Part shown: piece by piece, positions 6,933 to 13,888 of the stretch
Position numbering within the stretch: the first letter of the stretch is position 1
How the letters are laid out: each line of letters starts with the position of its first letter
Assembly: GCF_030527935.1 (NCBI RefSeq)
Contig: NZ_JAUMZV010000037.1
Coordinates: forward strand, 1 to 20,506
Length of the DNA: 20,506 nt
From: Kingella sp. (in: b-proteobacteria)
Lineage (GTDB): Bacteria; Pseudomonadota; Gammaproteobacteria; Burkholderiales; Neisseriaceae
Direction of reading: 5' to 3'
The notes under the pieces: model-generated
What the model was told of the DNA's origin: nothing
Database searches by the model: none
Seen by the model: the letters and a program-made list of their open reading frames with translations, nothing else
Made by a program: the position numbers and the translations under genes

Positions 6933-7940
6933 ATGAGTACCGCTTCCAACCAAGCCTTTGAGCTATTTAAAAACTATGCACTCTATTTTGTGCTGCTGAT
7001 TTTGCTGGCGGTGATTGTCTCCAAAGACACCAGCTTTTTGAGCCTAACCAATTTCAGCAATATTTTGACCCAATCATCCGTGCGCGTGATTATCGCGCTG
7101 GGCGTGGCGGGGCTGATTGTTACGCAGGGCACGGATTTGTCCGTGGGGCGGCAAGTGGGGCTGGCGGCGGTGGTTTCCGCCACGCTGTTGCAATCAGTGG
7201 ACAATGTCAACAAAGTGTTCCCTAATTTGGGCGAAGTGCCGATTCCGCTGGTTATCCTGCTGGCGTGCGCCATTGGCGCGGTGATTGGCTTGGTGAACGG
7301 CATCATCGTAACCGTGTTAAACGTAACGCCGTTTATCGCCACGCTCGGCACGATGCTGATTATCTACGGCATCAATTCGCTGTATTACGACCATGTTGGC
7401 TCTGCGCCGATTGCGGGCTTCACCGAAAGCTATTCGCAGTTCACGCAAGGCTTTTTCCGCCTTGGCGGCTTTCGCCTGTCGTATATCACCGTGTATGCGC
7501 TGGTGGCGATTGTGTTGATGTGGATTATTTGGAACAAAACGCGCTTTGGCAAAAACCTGTTTGCCATCGGCGGCAACCCCGAAGCGGCGCGGGTGTCGGG
7601 CGTAAACGTTACGCTTAACCTGCTCGGCGTTTATACGCTATCGGGCGTGTTCTATGCCTTTGGCGGCTTGCTGGAAGCGGGGCGCATCGGCTCGGCAACC
7701 AACAACTTGGGCTTTATGTATGAAATGGACGCGATTGCCGCTTGCGTCATCGGCGGCGTGTCGTTTAGCGGCGGCGTGGGCACGGTGGTTGGCGTGGTGA
7801 TGGGCGTGGTGATTTTCACGCTGATTAACTACGGTTTGAGCTACATCGGCGTGAGCCCCTATTGGCAATACATCATCAAAGGCACGATTATTGTGATGGC
7901 GGTGGCGATTGATTCGCTGAAACACGCTAAGAAAAAATAG
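6933..7940 (+). CDS. mglC: Galactose/methyl galactoside ABC transporter permease MglC
   Basis: The 335-residue inner-membrane permease forms the translocation path for MglBA. The sequence is almost entirely hydrophobic helices with short loops, starting near residue 15 (ALYFVLLILLAVIV). It includes the family segments GTDLSVGRQVGLAAVV, NVTPFIATLGTM, and the cytoplasmic coupling loop GGNPEAARVSGVNV. Length equals E. coli MglC (336 residues). AAGGAAA precedes the ATG. The stop codon TAG is the first part of TAGGCAGCCTGAA, so a DUS overlaps the end of the gene. A strong terminator follows 13 bp later, closing the mgl unit. Confidence 0.96.
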   Translation: MSTASNQAFELFKNYALYFVLLILLAVIVSKDTSFLSLTNFSNILTQSSVRVIIALGVAGLIVTQGTDLSVGRQVGLAAVVSATLLQSVDNVNKVFPNLGEVPIPLVILLACAIGAVIGLVNGIIVTVLNVTPFIATLGTMLIIYGINSLYYDHVGSAPIAGFTESYSQFTQGFFRLGGFRLSYITVYALVAIVLMWIIWNKTRFGKNLFAIGGNPEAARVSGVNVTLNLLGVYTLSGVFYAFGGLLEAGRIGSATNNLGFMYEMDAIAACVIGGVSFSGGVGTVVGVVMGVVIFTLINYGLSYIGVSPYWQYIIKGTIIVMAVAIDSLKHAKKK

Positions 7941-7953
7941 GCAGCCTGAAAAC

Positions 7954-7985
7954 AAAAACAGCACGCGCAAAACGTGCTGTTTTTT
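7954..7985 (+). terminator. Intrinsic terminator after mglC
   Basis: ACAGCACG and CGTGCTGT form an 8-bp stem with loop CGCAAAA, preceded by a run of A and followed by six T. This is a textbook rho-independent terminator just after the mglC stop codon. The A-run means it may also work in the opposite direction. Confidence 0.9.
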
Positions 7986-8072
7986 GTGTACGGAGAGAAT
8001 AGCGTTCCAGGCTGCCTGAAACCTTTGTAAAAGCCTTAGGGGCTGCAAAATAAGAAATGTTGTTTATCGTAG

Positions 8073-8092
8073 GTCGGGCATTTATGCCCGAC
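8073..8092. repeat. GTCGGGCA hairpin
   Basis: GTCGGGCA and TGCCCGAC form a perfect 8-bp stem around TTTA, within a spacer between mglC and the next element. It resembles short palindromic repeats common between genes in Neisseriaceae. Only this copy is seen in the window. Confidence 0.55.
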
Positions 8093-8132
8093 GACACGGG
8101 CATAATTTGATTTTACATATGCCACAAATTTA

Positions 8133-8294
8133 AGAACCTGTATTCACTATTTCCATAGACATCTTTTATGCCCTAAAAACACGGCTACTGCGTTAAAAAT
8201 GCTCGCAAGGTGTCCAACCTTACTGCGCTTTTTGCCTTGTATCCGCGCTTTTATTTCATAAAATCTGCCTATGGAAATAGTGAATACAGGTTCT
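8133..8294 (+). mobile_element. 162-bp MITE-like element, copy 3
   Basis: Same ends and centre as the other copies. Left arm reads CATAGACATCTTTTATGCCC and right arm ATTTCATAAAATCTGCCTATG, so the outer 26 bp pair well and the next part is imperfect. TA flanks both sides (TTTA before, TAGT after), which would fit a TA target duplication. It lies 32 bp beyond the stop codon of the small membrane protein gene. Confidence 0.85.
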
Positions 8295-8326
8295 TAGTTT
8301 TTGCAAAGATTTCTGCCTATCGTGGT

Positions 8327-8506
8327 TTATCGCTTCAACATCATAATCACATTAAACAAGCTGGCACACAGCAAGAAAATAATAGAAATTTTGAGTAAAT
8401 TCCCACGCAGTATGCTGGTGTGTTTTAAGTTTTCGCGCTTGTGGTTCAGATTGCTTATCAGCGATTCTTGCGGCGCGTTGGCGCGGGATTTGGGTTTGTT
8501 TGCCAT
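8327..8506 (-). CDS. Small single-pass membrane protein
   Basis: The 59-residue product starts MANKPKSRANAPQ, has a basic, polar N-terminal half and ends with one hydrophobic helix (about residues 36-55, KISIIFLLCASLFNVIMML) before LKR. I chose the ATG at 8504-8506 because AAAGGAT precedes it; an upstream ATG at 8542 lacks such a site. I do not recognise the family. The topology suggests a cytoplasmic positively charged N-terminus with a C-terminal membrane anchor. It is divergent from the Sel1-repeat gene and ends close to a 162-bp element. Moderately sure that it is real, because of the ribosome binding site and the coherent hydrophobic segment. Confidence 0.5.
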   Translation of the reverse strand: MANKPKSRANAPQESLISNLNHKRENLKHTSILRGNLLKISIIFLLCASLFNVIMMLKR

Positions 8507-8547
8507 CGTTTTATCCTTTGAAAAGAAAGGATTATAACACAATCCCG

Positions 8548-8605
8548 TTTTCAGGCTGCCTTTGTGTCTTTAAACATACAGAAACGCCCTAAGGCAGCCT
8601 GAAAA
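8548..8605. repeat. Inverted DUS pair in the divergent spacer before the Sel1 gene
   Basis: TTTTCAGGCTGCCTT (8548-8562) pairs with AAGGCAGCCTGAAAA (8591-8605), a 15-bp stem with a 28-nt loop. It sits between two divergent genes, so it is not a simple end-of-gene terminator. Confidence 0.7.
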
Positions 8606-8674
8606 TAGGGGCATCTGAAAAGATATGTTAAAATGTCGTCTGTTCAATTCATTAGATTAACAAGGAATAACATC

Positions 8675-9550
8675 ATGGCAGCAAACAATTCTGGTAAAAC
8701 CATTGCCGTTCTTGCCCTTGTGGGCATTTTGGGCGCGGGCGCGTTTATGGGCAATTCGTGGCTCAACGCGCAACACGCCGACCACAATATTTTGTTAAAC
8801 GACTTTGGCGCGTTCCAAAGCGCGTTATCAGGCGATGCCGATGCGCAATACACCGTGGGCAAGTTTTATGCCGATTCGGGCGATTGGCAAAACGGCATCT
8901 TCTGGCTCAACAAATCCGCCGACCAAAACAACACCCAAGCCCTAAGCGAAACCGCGATGGCGTATTTGGACGGCAGAGACGGCGTGCCCAAAGATGTGAA
9001 CCACGCCTGCCGCAACTTGGAAAAAGTGTACGACTTGCATAAAGATGCCGCCAACGCCGCCAACGCAGGCTTCTGCTACGATGAAAGTATGCAAGCCTTT
9101 GCCCAAGCCTTGCCGTTTTACAAAGTCGCCGCGCAATCGGGCAACAACGCCGTGCGCTACAAACTGGCTCGCCTGTATGATTTAGGGCAGGGCACAGAAC
9201 AAAACTACGACACCGCCGCGTATTGGTATCGCCAAGCCGCCAAAGGCAACAACGCGCCCGCCTTGTATTCGCTCGCGCTGATGTATATGCAAGGGCATGG
9301 CGTGCCCAAAAGCCCCTTTGCGGCTTATGTGTTAGCCAAATCTGCGCAAGCCAAGCAAAGCGGCAACGATAGCAACGAGCTGGCTCGCCGCAACTTTGAC
9401 AGCAAGCTGTCGGAAATTGAAACCGCTTATCTGCCCAACGCGCCCAAAGCCAAAGCCGAAGTGGAGCAATATGTGAAATCGCACAGCGGCGAAGAAACGC
9501 TTGCGCTGATTGATGGGCGCGTGCCTTATACTGAAATTGCGCCTGAGTAA
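8675..9550 (+). CDS. Sel1-repeat (TPR-like) protein with N-terminal membrane anchor
   Basis: The 291-residue product begins with a short polar segment and one hydrophobic stretch (about residues 10-27, IAVLALVGILGAGAFMG), a signal anchor or uncleaved signal. Helical repeats of the Sel1 type follow, for example AQYTVGKFYADSG, ALSETAMAYLDGRDGVPKD, AVRYKLARLYDLGQGTEQNY and ALYSLALMYMQGHGVPKS, each followed by A-x-x-W/Y-x-x-K/Q-A/S-A. Sel1 repeats usually hold protein partners together, so I infer an envelope scaffold role; the partner is unknown. The ATG at 8675 follows AAGGAATAAC; the 14 codons before it lack support. It is a single gene with a DUS cluster downstream. Confidence 0.85.
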   Translation: MAANNSGKTIAVLALVGILGAGAFMGNSWLNAQHADHNILLNDFGAFQSALSGDADAQYTVGKFYADSGDWQNGIFWLNKSADQNNTQALSETAMAYLDGRDGVPKDVNHACRNLEKVYDLHKDAANAANAGFCYDESMQAFAQALPFYKVAAQSGNNAVRYKLARLYDLGQGTEQNYDTAAYWYRQAAKGNNAPALYSLALMYMQGHGVPKSPFAAYVLAKSAQAKQSGNDSNELARRNFDSKLSEIETAYLPNAPKAKAEVEQYVKSHSGEETLALIDGRVPYTEIAPE

Positions 9551-9566
9551 TCTGCGGCGTTATTTG

Positions 9567-9702
9567 GGCAGCCTGAAAAACCGTTTTCTCTCTTTTTTCA
9601 GGCTGCCTATTGGCAAATATCAAAGGCAGCCTGAAAAGCCCGCAGCGGTGGTTTTCAGGCTGCCTAAACTATTCCATCCAACCCGAAAAGGCAGCCTGAA
9701 AA
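9567..9702. repeat. Cluster of five DUS-type sequences between the Sel1 gene and queA
   Basis: Four exact DUS (9597-9608, 9624-9635, 9654-9665, 9689-9700) and one near copy (GGGCAGCCTGAA, from 9566) alternate in orientation within about 135 bp. They can form up to two hairpins at once, with several competing pairings. The last copy abuts the -35 region of the queA promoter. Confidence 0.8.
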
Positions 9703-9724
9703 CAATCCCCAACCCGCGTATAAT
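9697..9724 (+). promoter_or_regulatory. Candidate sigma-70 promoter of queA
   Basis: A perfect TATAAT at 9719-9724 lies 38 bp before the queA start codon. With 16-bp spacing the -35 position is TGAAAA (9697-9702), the 3' end of a DUS. The -10 is strong and the -35 is weak. Confidence 0.6.
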
Positions 9725-9761
9725 CCCGCCCCTTGCCCATCTCTTAAACAAAATTCCAACC

Positions 9762-10799
9762 ATGCAACTTTCCGATTTTGATTTCACGCTCCCCGAGCAT
9801 CTTATCGCGCAAAACCCGCCTGCCCAGCGTGGCAACAGCCGCCTGCTGGTTGCGCTGCCCGATGCGTCGCCTGCCGACCAAACCTTTTTAGACCAACAGT
9901 TTTCCGATTTGCCGCGCTACATCAACGCGGGCGATGTGCTGGTGTTCAACAACACCAAAGTGATGCGCGCGCGGCTGTTTGGGCAAAAAGCCAGCGGCGG
10001 CAAAATTGAAGCCCTGATTGAGCGCGTGCTGGATGCGCACACCGCGCTGGCGCACATTCGCTCGTCCAAATCGCCCAAGGCAGGCGCGGAGCTGATTTTT
10101 GACGGCGGCATCCACGCCACCATGCTGGAACGCGCCGATGAGCTGTTCAAAATCCAGTTTGCGGGCAAGCAAACGGTGTACGAATTATTGGAACAGCACG
10201 GCAAATTGCCGCTGCCGCCGTATATCGCGCGCGCGGCTGATGCGGCGGACGATGAGCGTTATCAAACCGTGTACGCCAAGTTCCAAGGCGCAGTTGCCGC
10301 GCCCACCGCAGGCTTGCATTTCACCGATGCGCTGTTAGGCAGCCTGAAAGCCAAAGGCGTGGAGTTTGCCGAAGTAACGCTGCACGTGGGCGCGGGCACA
10401 TTCCAGCCTGTGCGCGTGGACAACATCGCCGAGCACAAAATGCACAGCGAATGGTTTGACGTGCCCGCCGACACGGTTGCCAAAATCGCCGCCGCCAAGC
10501 AGCGCGGCAGCAAAGTGTGGTCGGTGGGCACGACTTCGCTGCGGGCGATTGAATCCGCCGCCCGTTCAGGCAGCCTGAAAGCAGGGCAGGACGACACCGA
10601 TATTTTCATCACCCCCGGTTTTCAGTTCCAAGTGATAGACCGCTTGATTACCAACTTCCACCTGCCAAAATCCACGCTGCTGATGCTGGTGTCGGCGTTT
10701 TCAGGCTGCGATAAAATCCGCGCGGTGTATCGCCACGCGGTTGCACAGCAATACCGTTTTTTCAGCTACGGCGATGCGATGATTTTGGCGCGCGAATAG
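9762..10799 (+). CDS. queA: S-adenosylmethionine:tRNA ribosyltransferase-isomerase QueA
   Basis: The 345-residue enzyme transfers and isomerises the ribosyl part of S-adenosylmethionine onto 7-aminomethyl-7-deazaguanine in tRNA, forming epoxyqueuosine at wobble position 34. The N-terminus MQLSDFDFTLPEHLIAQNPP and the segments DVLVFNNTKVMRARL, APTAGLHFT, LHVGAGTFQPV, VGTTSLRAIESAA and ITNFHLPKSTLLMLVSAF are characteristic, and length is close to the E. coli protein (356). I chose the ATG at 9762; the 84 codons of open frame upstream are translated DUS hairpins. No clear Shine-Dalgarno is present. Two exact in-frame DUS (10337, 10568) encode GSLK, and a third overlaps the TAG stop. A lipoprotein gene follows after 43 bp. 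Confidence 0.96.
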   Translation: MQLSDFDFTLPEHLIAQNPPAQRGNSRLLVALPDASPADQTFLDQQFSDLPRYINAGDVLVFNNTKVMRARLFGQKASGGKIEALIERVLDAHTALAHIRSSKSPKAGAELIFDGGIHATMLERADELFKIQFAGKQTVYELLEQHGKLPLPPYIARAADAADDERYQTVYAKFQGAVAAPTAGLHFTDALLGSLKAKGVEFAEVTLHVGAGTFQPVRVDNIAEHKMHSEWFDVPADTVAKIAAAKQRGSKVWSVGTTSLRAIESAARSGSLKAGQDDTDIFITPGFQFQVIDRLITNFHLPKSTLLMLVSAFSGCDKIRAVYRHAVAQQYRFFSYGDAMILARE

Positions 10800-10842
10800 G
10801 CAGCCTGAAACGCTGTTTTGCCCCGTTTACAAAGGAATAACC

Positions 10843-11307
10843 ATGTGGCGCACCCCCATCTTTTTGCTGCTGCTTGCCAGCCTAACCGCTTGTTCTGCCA
10901 ACAATAAACTGCTGGCGACGTGGGCAGACAAAGCCCCGTTTATCAACCAAATGGAAATCAACGCGGTGGACAAAAATGCCCGCGAGCTGTTGCGCAAAAC
11001 CAGCAAGCTCACCGCAGGCGCAACCGCCCAGCACAACGTTAAACTGGCGGCAGGCAAGCACTACGCCTTTTTTGCCGACTGCGCCGATGAATGCAGCAAC
11101 ATAGATTTAGCCTTGCAACAAGACGGCGCAACGCTGAAAGCCGACACCGCGGCGGATGCTTCGCCGATGTTTGGCTTTTACGCCACGCAAGCGGGCAGCT
11201 ACCAGCTTGTGCCGCAGATGGTTTCTTGCGTGAACGCGGATAAAAAGGGCTGCAAATATGCGGTGCAGGTGTTTGAGAGCGAGCGGCAGTTGATTGCGGA
11301 TGAGTGA
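10843..11307 (+). CDS. Putative lipoprotein of unknown function
   Basis: The 154-residue product has a lipoprotein signal with lipobox LTAC and acceptor Cys17. The mature part has about 135 residues, including a central segment YAFFADCADECSNIDLAL, then FGFYATQAGSYQLVPQMVSC. These alternating hydrophobic strands ending in a tyrosine-containing G-S-Y-x-L turn suggest a beta-sandwich like bacterial pre-peptidase or CUB-like domains; that is inference. Four mature cysteines could form two disulfides in the periplasm. AAAGGAA precedes the ATG. It starts 43 bp after queA with no clear promoter, so co-transcription with queA is likely. An inverted DUS pair follows. Confidence 0.75.
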   Translation: MWRTPIFLLLLASLTACSANNKLLATWADKAPFINQMEINAVDKNARELLRKTSKLTAGATAQHNVKLAAGKHYAFFADCADECSNIDLALQQDGATLKADTAADASPMFGFYATQAGSYQLVPQMVSCVNADKKGCKYAVQVFESERQLIADE

Positions 11308-11324
11308 GATGCGGTGGGCGATAA

Positions 11325-11364
11325 AGGCAGCCTGAAAACGGGGTTTAAGCGTTTCAGGCTGCCT
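11325..11364 (+). terminator. Inverted DUS pair after the lipoprotein gene
   Basis: AGGCAGCCTGAAA and TTTCAGGCTGCCT form a perfect 13-bp stem with a 14-nt loop, 17 bp beyond the stop codon. This orientation is the usual neisserial terminator arrangement. It ends 3 bp before the -35 box of the next gene. Confidence 0.65.
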
Positions 11365-11367
11365 AAT

Positions 11368-11396
11368 TTGCTTTCCATTTTTTCAACTCTTATAAT
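11368..11396 (+). promoter_or_regulatory. Candidate sigma-70 promoter of the DyP peroxidase gene
   Basis: TTGCTT at 11368-11373 and TATAAT at 11391-11396 are separated by exactly 17 bp. The start codon is 39 bp further on. This is the best promoter match in the window. Confidence 0.75.
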
Positions 11397-11435
11397 CGCG
11401 CCGCAAACCGCGAACAACTGAAAAATAGGATAAAA

Positions 11436-12365
11436 ATGACTGATATTCAATCTCAACGCGTAACCGATACGCCCAACGAAAACACCATTTTTATGGTGTG
11501 GAATTTCAAAGACGGCATCGACGCTTCCCCCGCATTCAAAAGCCTGTGCGGCTTAATCGGCAATCTCAACAATTCTGCCACCAATCGTTTTCCGCAACAA
11601 AAAGCCAGCGTGGTGCTGGGCATCAGCCACGGCGCATGGCTGCGCTTGGATTTGCCGCAGCCGTTGCCGCGCGAGTTAGCCGAATTTGCCCCCATCAAAG
11701 GCGCGAAACACACTGCCGTTGCCACCCGTGGCGATGTGCACTTGCATTTGCGTGCTGAGCAGCAAAGCGTGTTATACGATATGGCAGCCGTTTTAACGGA
11801 CTTGCTCACGCCAGCGGCGGACTGCGTGGAAGAAGTGCACGGCTTTCGCTATTGGGATGGGCGTTCCATCTTGGGCTTTGTGGACGGCACGGAAAACCCG
11901 CACGACCCCGCCGAGCGTGCGCATTTTGCGATTATTGGCAAGGAAGACGAAGCCTATCAGGGCGGCAGCTATGTGTTCGTGCAAAAATATCTGCACGACA
12001 TGAACGCATGGCGCAAGCTGCCCGTTGCCGAGCAAGAGAAAGTAATCGGACGCAGCAAGCAAGACGATATTGAAATGGATGATGATGAAAAGCCCGCCAA
12101 TTCGCATATTGCTTTGGCGAATGTGGGCGATGAGTTTAAGGTGGTGCGCGACAATATGCCGTTTGGGCGCGCGGGCGCAAACGAAATGGGCACCTATTTT
12201 ATTGCTTATGCCCGCACGTTTAGCACGGTAAAAAAGATGCTGGATAATATGTTTATCGGCAACCCAACAGGCAATTATGACCGTATTTTGGATTTCAGCA
12301 CCGCGCATACGGGCACGCTGTTTTTTGCGCCGCCGATGGATATGTTGGATGAATTTGCTGAGTAA
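11436..12365 (+). CDS. yfeX: Dye-decolorizing-type heme peroxidase, YfeX-like
   Basis: The 309-residue product is a DyP-family heme b peroxidase similar to YfeX. The diagnostic GFVDGTENP motif holds the distal Asp150, His224 in NSHIALANV is the expected proximal heme ligand, and Arg245 in NMPFGR is the distal arginine. There is no Tat or Sec signal, so it is cytoplasmic, as for the YfeX group. YfeX has been reported both as a porphyrinogen peroxidase and, with dispute, as a heme deferrochelatase. I cannot tell which applies. AGGA stands just before the ATG, a good promoter precedes it and an intrinsic terminator follows, so it is a one-gene unit. Confidence 0.92.
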   Translation: MTDIQSQRVTDTPNENTIFMVWNFKDGIDASPAFKSLCGLIGNLNNSATNRFPQQKASVVLGISHGAWLRLDLPQPLPRELAEFAPIKGAKHTAVATRGDVHLHLRAEQQSVLYDMAAVLTDLLTPAADCVEEVHGFRYWDGRSILGFVDGTENPHDPAERAHFAIIGKEDEAYQGGSYVFVQKYLHDMNAWRKLPVAEQEKVIGRSKQDDIEMDDDEKPANSHIALANVGDEFKVVRDNMPFGRAGANEMGTYFIAYARTFSTVKKMLDNMFIGNPTGNYDRILDFSTAHTGTLFFAPPMDMLDEFAE

Positions 12366-12378
12366 CAAAGCAAAACAA

Positions 12379-12408
12379 ACAGCCGCTGATTTTGAGCGGC
12401 TGTTTTTT
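12379..12408 (+). terminator. Intrinsic terminator of the DyP peroxidase gene
   Basis: ACAGCCGCT and AGCGGCTGT form a perfect 9-bp stem around GATTTTG and are followed by six T, 13 bp beyond the stop codon. Confidence 0.92.
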
Positions 12409-12447
12409 GTGGGCGGGATTGGGCAGGGAAAGGCAGCATGAAATCTA

Positions 12448-12609
12448 AGAACCTGTATTCACTATTTCCATAGACATCTTTTATGCCCTAAAAACGTGGC
12501 TACTGCGTTAAAAATGCTCGCAAGGTGCCCAACCTTGCTGCGCTTTTTGCCTTGTATCCGCGCTTTTATTTCATAAAATCTGCCTATGGAAATAGTGAAT
12601 ACAGGTTCT
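12448..12609 (+). mobile_element. 162-bp MITE-like element, copy 4 (inside a DUS hairpin)
   Basis: Same ends and centre as the other copies. The flanks continue the inverted repeat: TGAAATCTA on the left and TAGATTTCA on the right, then AGGCAGCATGAA (12431-12442) and TTCAGGCTGCCC, both one base from consensus DUS. The element thus sits at the tip of an inverted DUS pair, with TA on both sides. It lies between the convergent peroxidase and membrane protein genes, 21 bp from the latter's stop codon. Confidence 0.85.
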
Positions 12610-12630
12610 TAGATTTCAGGCTGCCCTTGT

Positions 12631-13143
12631 TTACCGCATCATGTGCATCCAACCAAATGTTACAACCGCCAGCCCTGCGCTGATGATGCTCATGGCGATG
12701 CAGCCTTTTAAAAAGCCGATAAAGTGGAAACGAAAATTGCGCCTGCCTGCGCAATGCGCGGTGTTGGGGAGCAGAAACAGCGGCGAGCCGAGCGTGCAAA
12801 TCAGCAGCCAGTCCAACAGCAATAAATCCACTGCATTCCACGCCATGCCCATCAGCCAGAGATGGCAAAAAAGGGTGGCAAACGATGCTGGCTGCCCTGC
12901 GTAAGCGAGCAGCGTGATGGCGATGGCAAAGGCGAACAGTATGGCAAAGACTGCGGCGGCAAATAGGGCGGTGCGTCTTTTTTGCGCAGGCGTGGGCGCG
13001 GGAAGAGCGGCGGCTTGTTGCATATCGGGTGGGTAGTCGTGTGCCATTGCCCAAGGAAAATGACGCAGGCATAGGGCAACGAACAGCAGCCACAGCAGCG
13101 ACCAGATGATGCTGGATAGGATAAGGGCGAGGATGTTGAGCAT
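12631..13143 (-). CDS. Putative inner-membrane protein with four transmembrane segments
   Basis: The 170-residue product has four hydrophobic segments: about residues 3-30 (LALILSSIIWSLLWLLFVALCL), 60-85 (LFAAAVFAILFAFAIAITLLAYAG), 95-125 (HLWLMGMAWNAVDLLLLDWLLICTL) and 145-168 (FIGFLKGCIAMSIISAGLAVV). A polar Pro/Ala-rich loop with basic residues lies between the first two. I do not recognise the family. The start codon at 13141-13143 lacks a clear Shine-Dalgarno sequence. A second minus-strand frame across the same region looks like noise; the hydrophobic pattern supports this one. It stands alone between repeat-rich spacers. Confidence 0.7.
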   Translation of the reverse strand: MLNILALILSSIIWSLLWLLFVALCLRHFPWAMAHDYPPDMQQAAALPAPTPAQKRRTALFAAAVFAILFAFAIAITLLAYAGQPASFATLFCHLWLMGMAWNAVDLLLLDWLLICTLGSPLFLLPNTAHCAGRRNFRFHFIGFLKGCIAMSIISAGLAVVTFGWMHMMR

Positions 13144-13188
13144 GGGTGTGCGTGGGAAAAATCAAGAAATATTTGATTTAGTCGGCGC

Positions 13189-13270
13189 GTAGGGTGTGTA
13201 CCACAGGCACGCACGCGGTTGGACTGGATTGGCTTGTAAACCGCGTGCGCAGCGAAGCTGCACACCCTAC
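13189..13270. repeat. 82-bp nested palindromic element, GTAGGGTGTG type
   Basis: The ends GTAGGGTGTG (13189-13198) and CACACCCTAC (13261-13270) are perfectly inverted. Inside, CGCACGCGGTT pairs with AACCGCGTGCG. It has no coding content. The GTAGG/CCTAC ends recall the 77-bp element at 17865-17941, which suggests related families with different cores. Confidence 0.75.
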
Positions 13271-13276
13271 TGGTAA

Positions 13277-13433
13277 AGGCAGCCTGAAACTGTTGGATAT
13301 GTTTTCAGGCTGCCTTGGGCTATGGGCGTTGGCGGGCTTTTTGGCAGCTTTCTGATGAGCGTAGCTCTCAATGTTTATTTGGCGACGAGCCGTCGCCGCT
13401 CCATAGGCTGCGGTGGAAAATAGGCAGCCTGAA
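13277..13433. repeat. DUS pair, ATGGAG-type palindrome and a further DUS
   Basis: AGGCAGCCTGAAA (13277-13289) and TTTCAGGCTGCCT (13303-13315) form a 13-bp stem. An inverted copy of the GGCGACG/CGTCGCC hairpin with CGCTCCAT follows at 13381-13404, and another exact DUS lies at 13422-13433, close to the stop codon of the EVE-like gene. No gene is visible between 13144 and 13466. Confidence 0.7.
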
Positions 13434-13466
13434 AATGGTGAAACGGTAGGGATAAGCCTGATGGGT

Positions 13467-13874
13467 TTATCCTTTTTGTTCTCTGTTTTGCAGATGGTGC
13501 AGCAATTTTTCGCCATCGGTGATGCGGCTGAGCGTTTGCACAAAGGCGATGGCGTGTCCGAGTGTGGTTTTGATTTCGCAGGCGGGCAGGGGGTTGTGTT
13601 CTAGGGAAATGAAAGGGTTTAGTTGTTGGTAAAAGGTTTGGTTAGCGATGCCGAGATGGTCGGTTTGTTGCACGTTGCCGTTGGCGCGTCCGTAGGCGAC
13701 GATGCCGCGTTTTGATGCGTAGAGAAAGACGTAGTCGCCTTGGGCGATGCGGGCGATTTTTTCTTTGTAGCCGTCTTCAAAGGCGGCGGCGACGTGGTTA
13801 TCCAGCATAAAGCGGTGGTCTTGGGGGTGGCGGGCAAGGTTGGTGTTGAGTAGGAAGTATTGCGGGGTGGGCAT
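13467..13874 (-). CDS. Small protein, probable EVE/PUA-like fold
   Basis: The 135-residue product begins MPTPQYFLLNTNLARHPQDH and contains GDYVFLYASKRGIVAYGRANG. The order of a beta strand, a polar segment, then G-D-x-V-F-L-Y-x-S-x-x-G-I-V-A-x-G resembles EVE or PUA-like domains, which bind modified bases or RNA. This is inferred from pattern, not from a confident family match. It has no signal peptide or membrane segment. It starts 14 bp after the mnmC stop codon on the same strand, so the two are probably one transcript. The start codon has no clear Shine-Dalgarno, consistent with coupling to mnmC translation. Pairing with a tRNA-modification gene would suit an RNA-related role. Confidence 0.6.
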   Translation of the reverse strand: MPTPQYFLLNTNLARHPQDHRFMLDNHVAAAFEDGYKEKIARIAQGDYVFLYASKRGIVAYGRANGNVQQTDHLGIANQTFYQQLNPFISLEHNPLPACEIKTTLGHAIAFVQTLSRITDGEKLLHHLQNREQKG

Positions 13875-13888
13875 GATGGGGCTCGGGG

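Noticed and set aside
6753..8020. AGGCTGCCTGAA at 6753-6764 and 8009-8020, which resembles the uptake-sequence dialect of Simonsiella
   Set aside because: In both places it overlaps an exact or near-exact reverse DUS (TTCAGGCTGCCT), so it can arise as a by-product of the palindrome-like overlap. It is not independent evidence of a second dialect.
8210..8537. Two plus-strand frames across the third 162-bp element and the small membrane protein gene
   Set aside because: They start inside the repeat or just after it and lack ribosome binding sites; the minus-strand frame is better supported.
8907..9623. A 238-codon minus-strand frame opposite the Sel1-repeat gene
   Set aside because: It is Arg/Cys-rich with no domain; the plus strand has clear Sel1 repeats and a good ribosome binding site.
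9510..9761. An N-terminal extension of QueA of 84 codons
   Set aside because: The extension translates the DUS cluster (SLK, FRLP and QPE peptides) and overlaps the Sel1 gene. The QueA family starts at MQLSDFDF.
12584..13165. A 193-codon minus-strand frame overlapping the membrane protein gene
   Set aside because: It is basic and low in hydrophobic pattern and runs into the 162-bp repeat. The alternative frame has four clean membrane segments.
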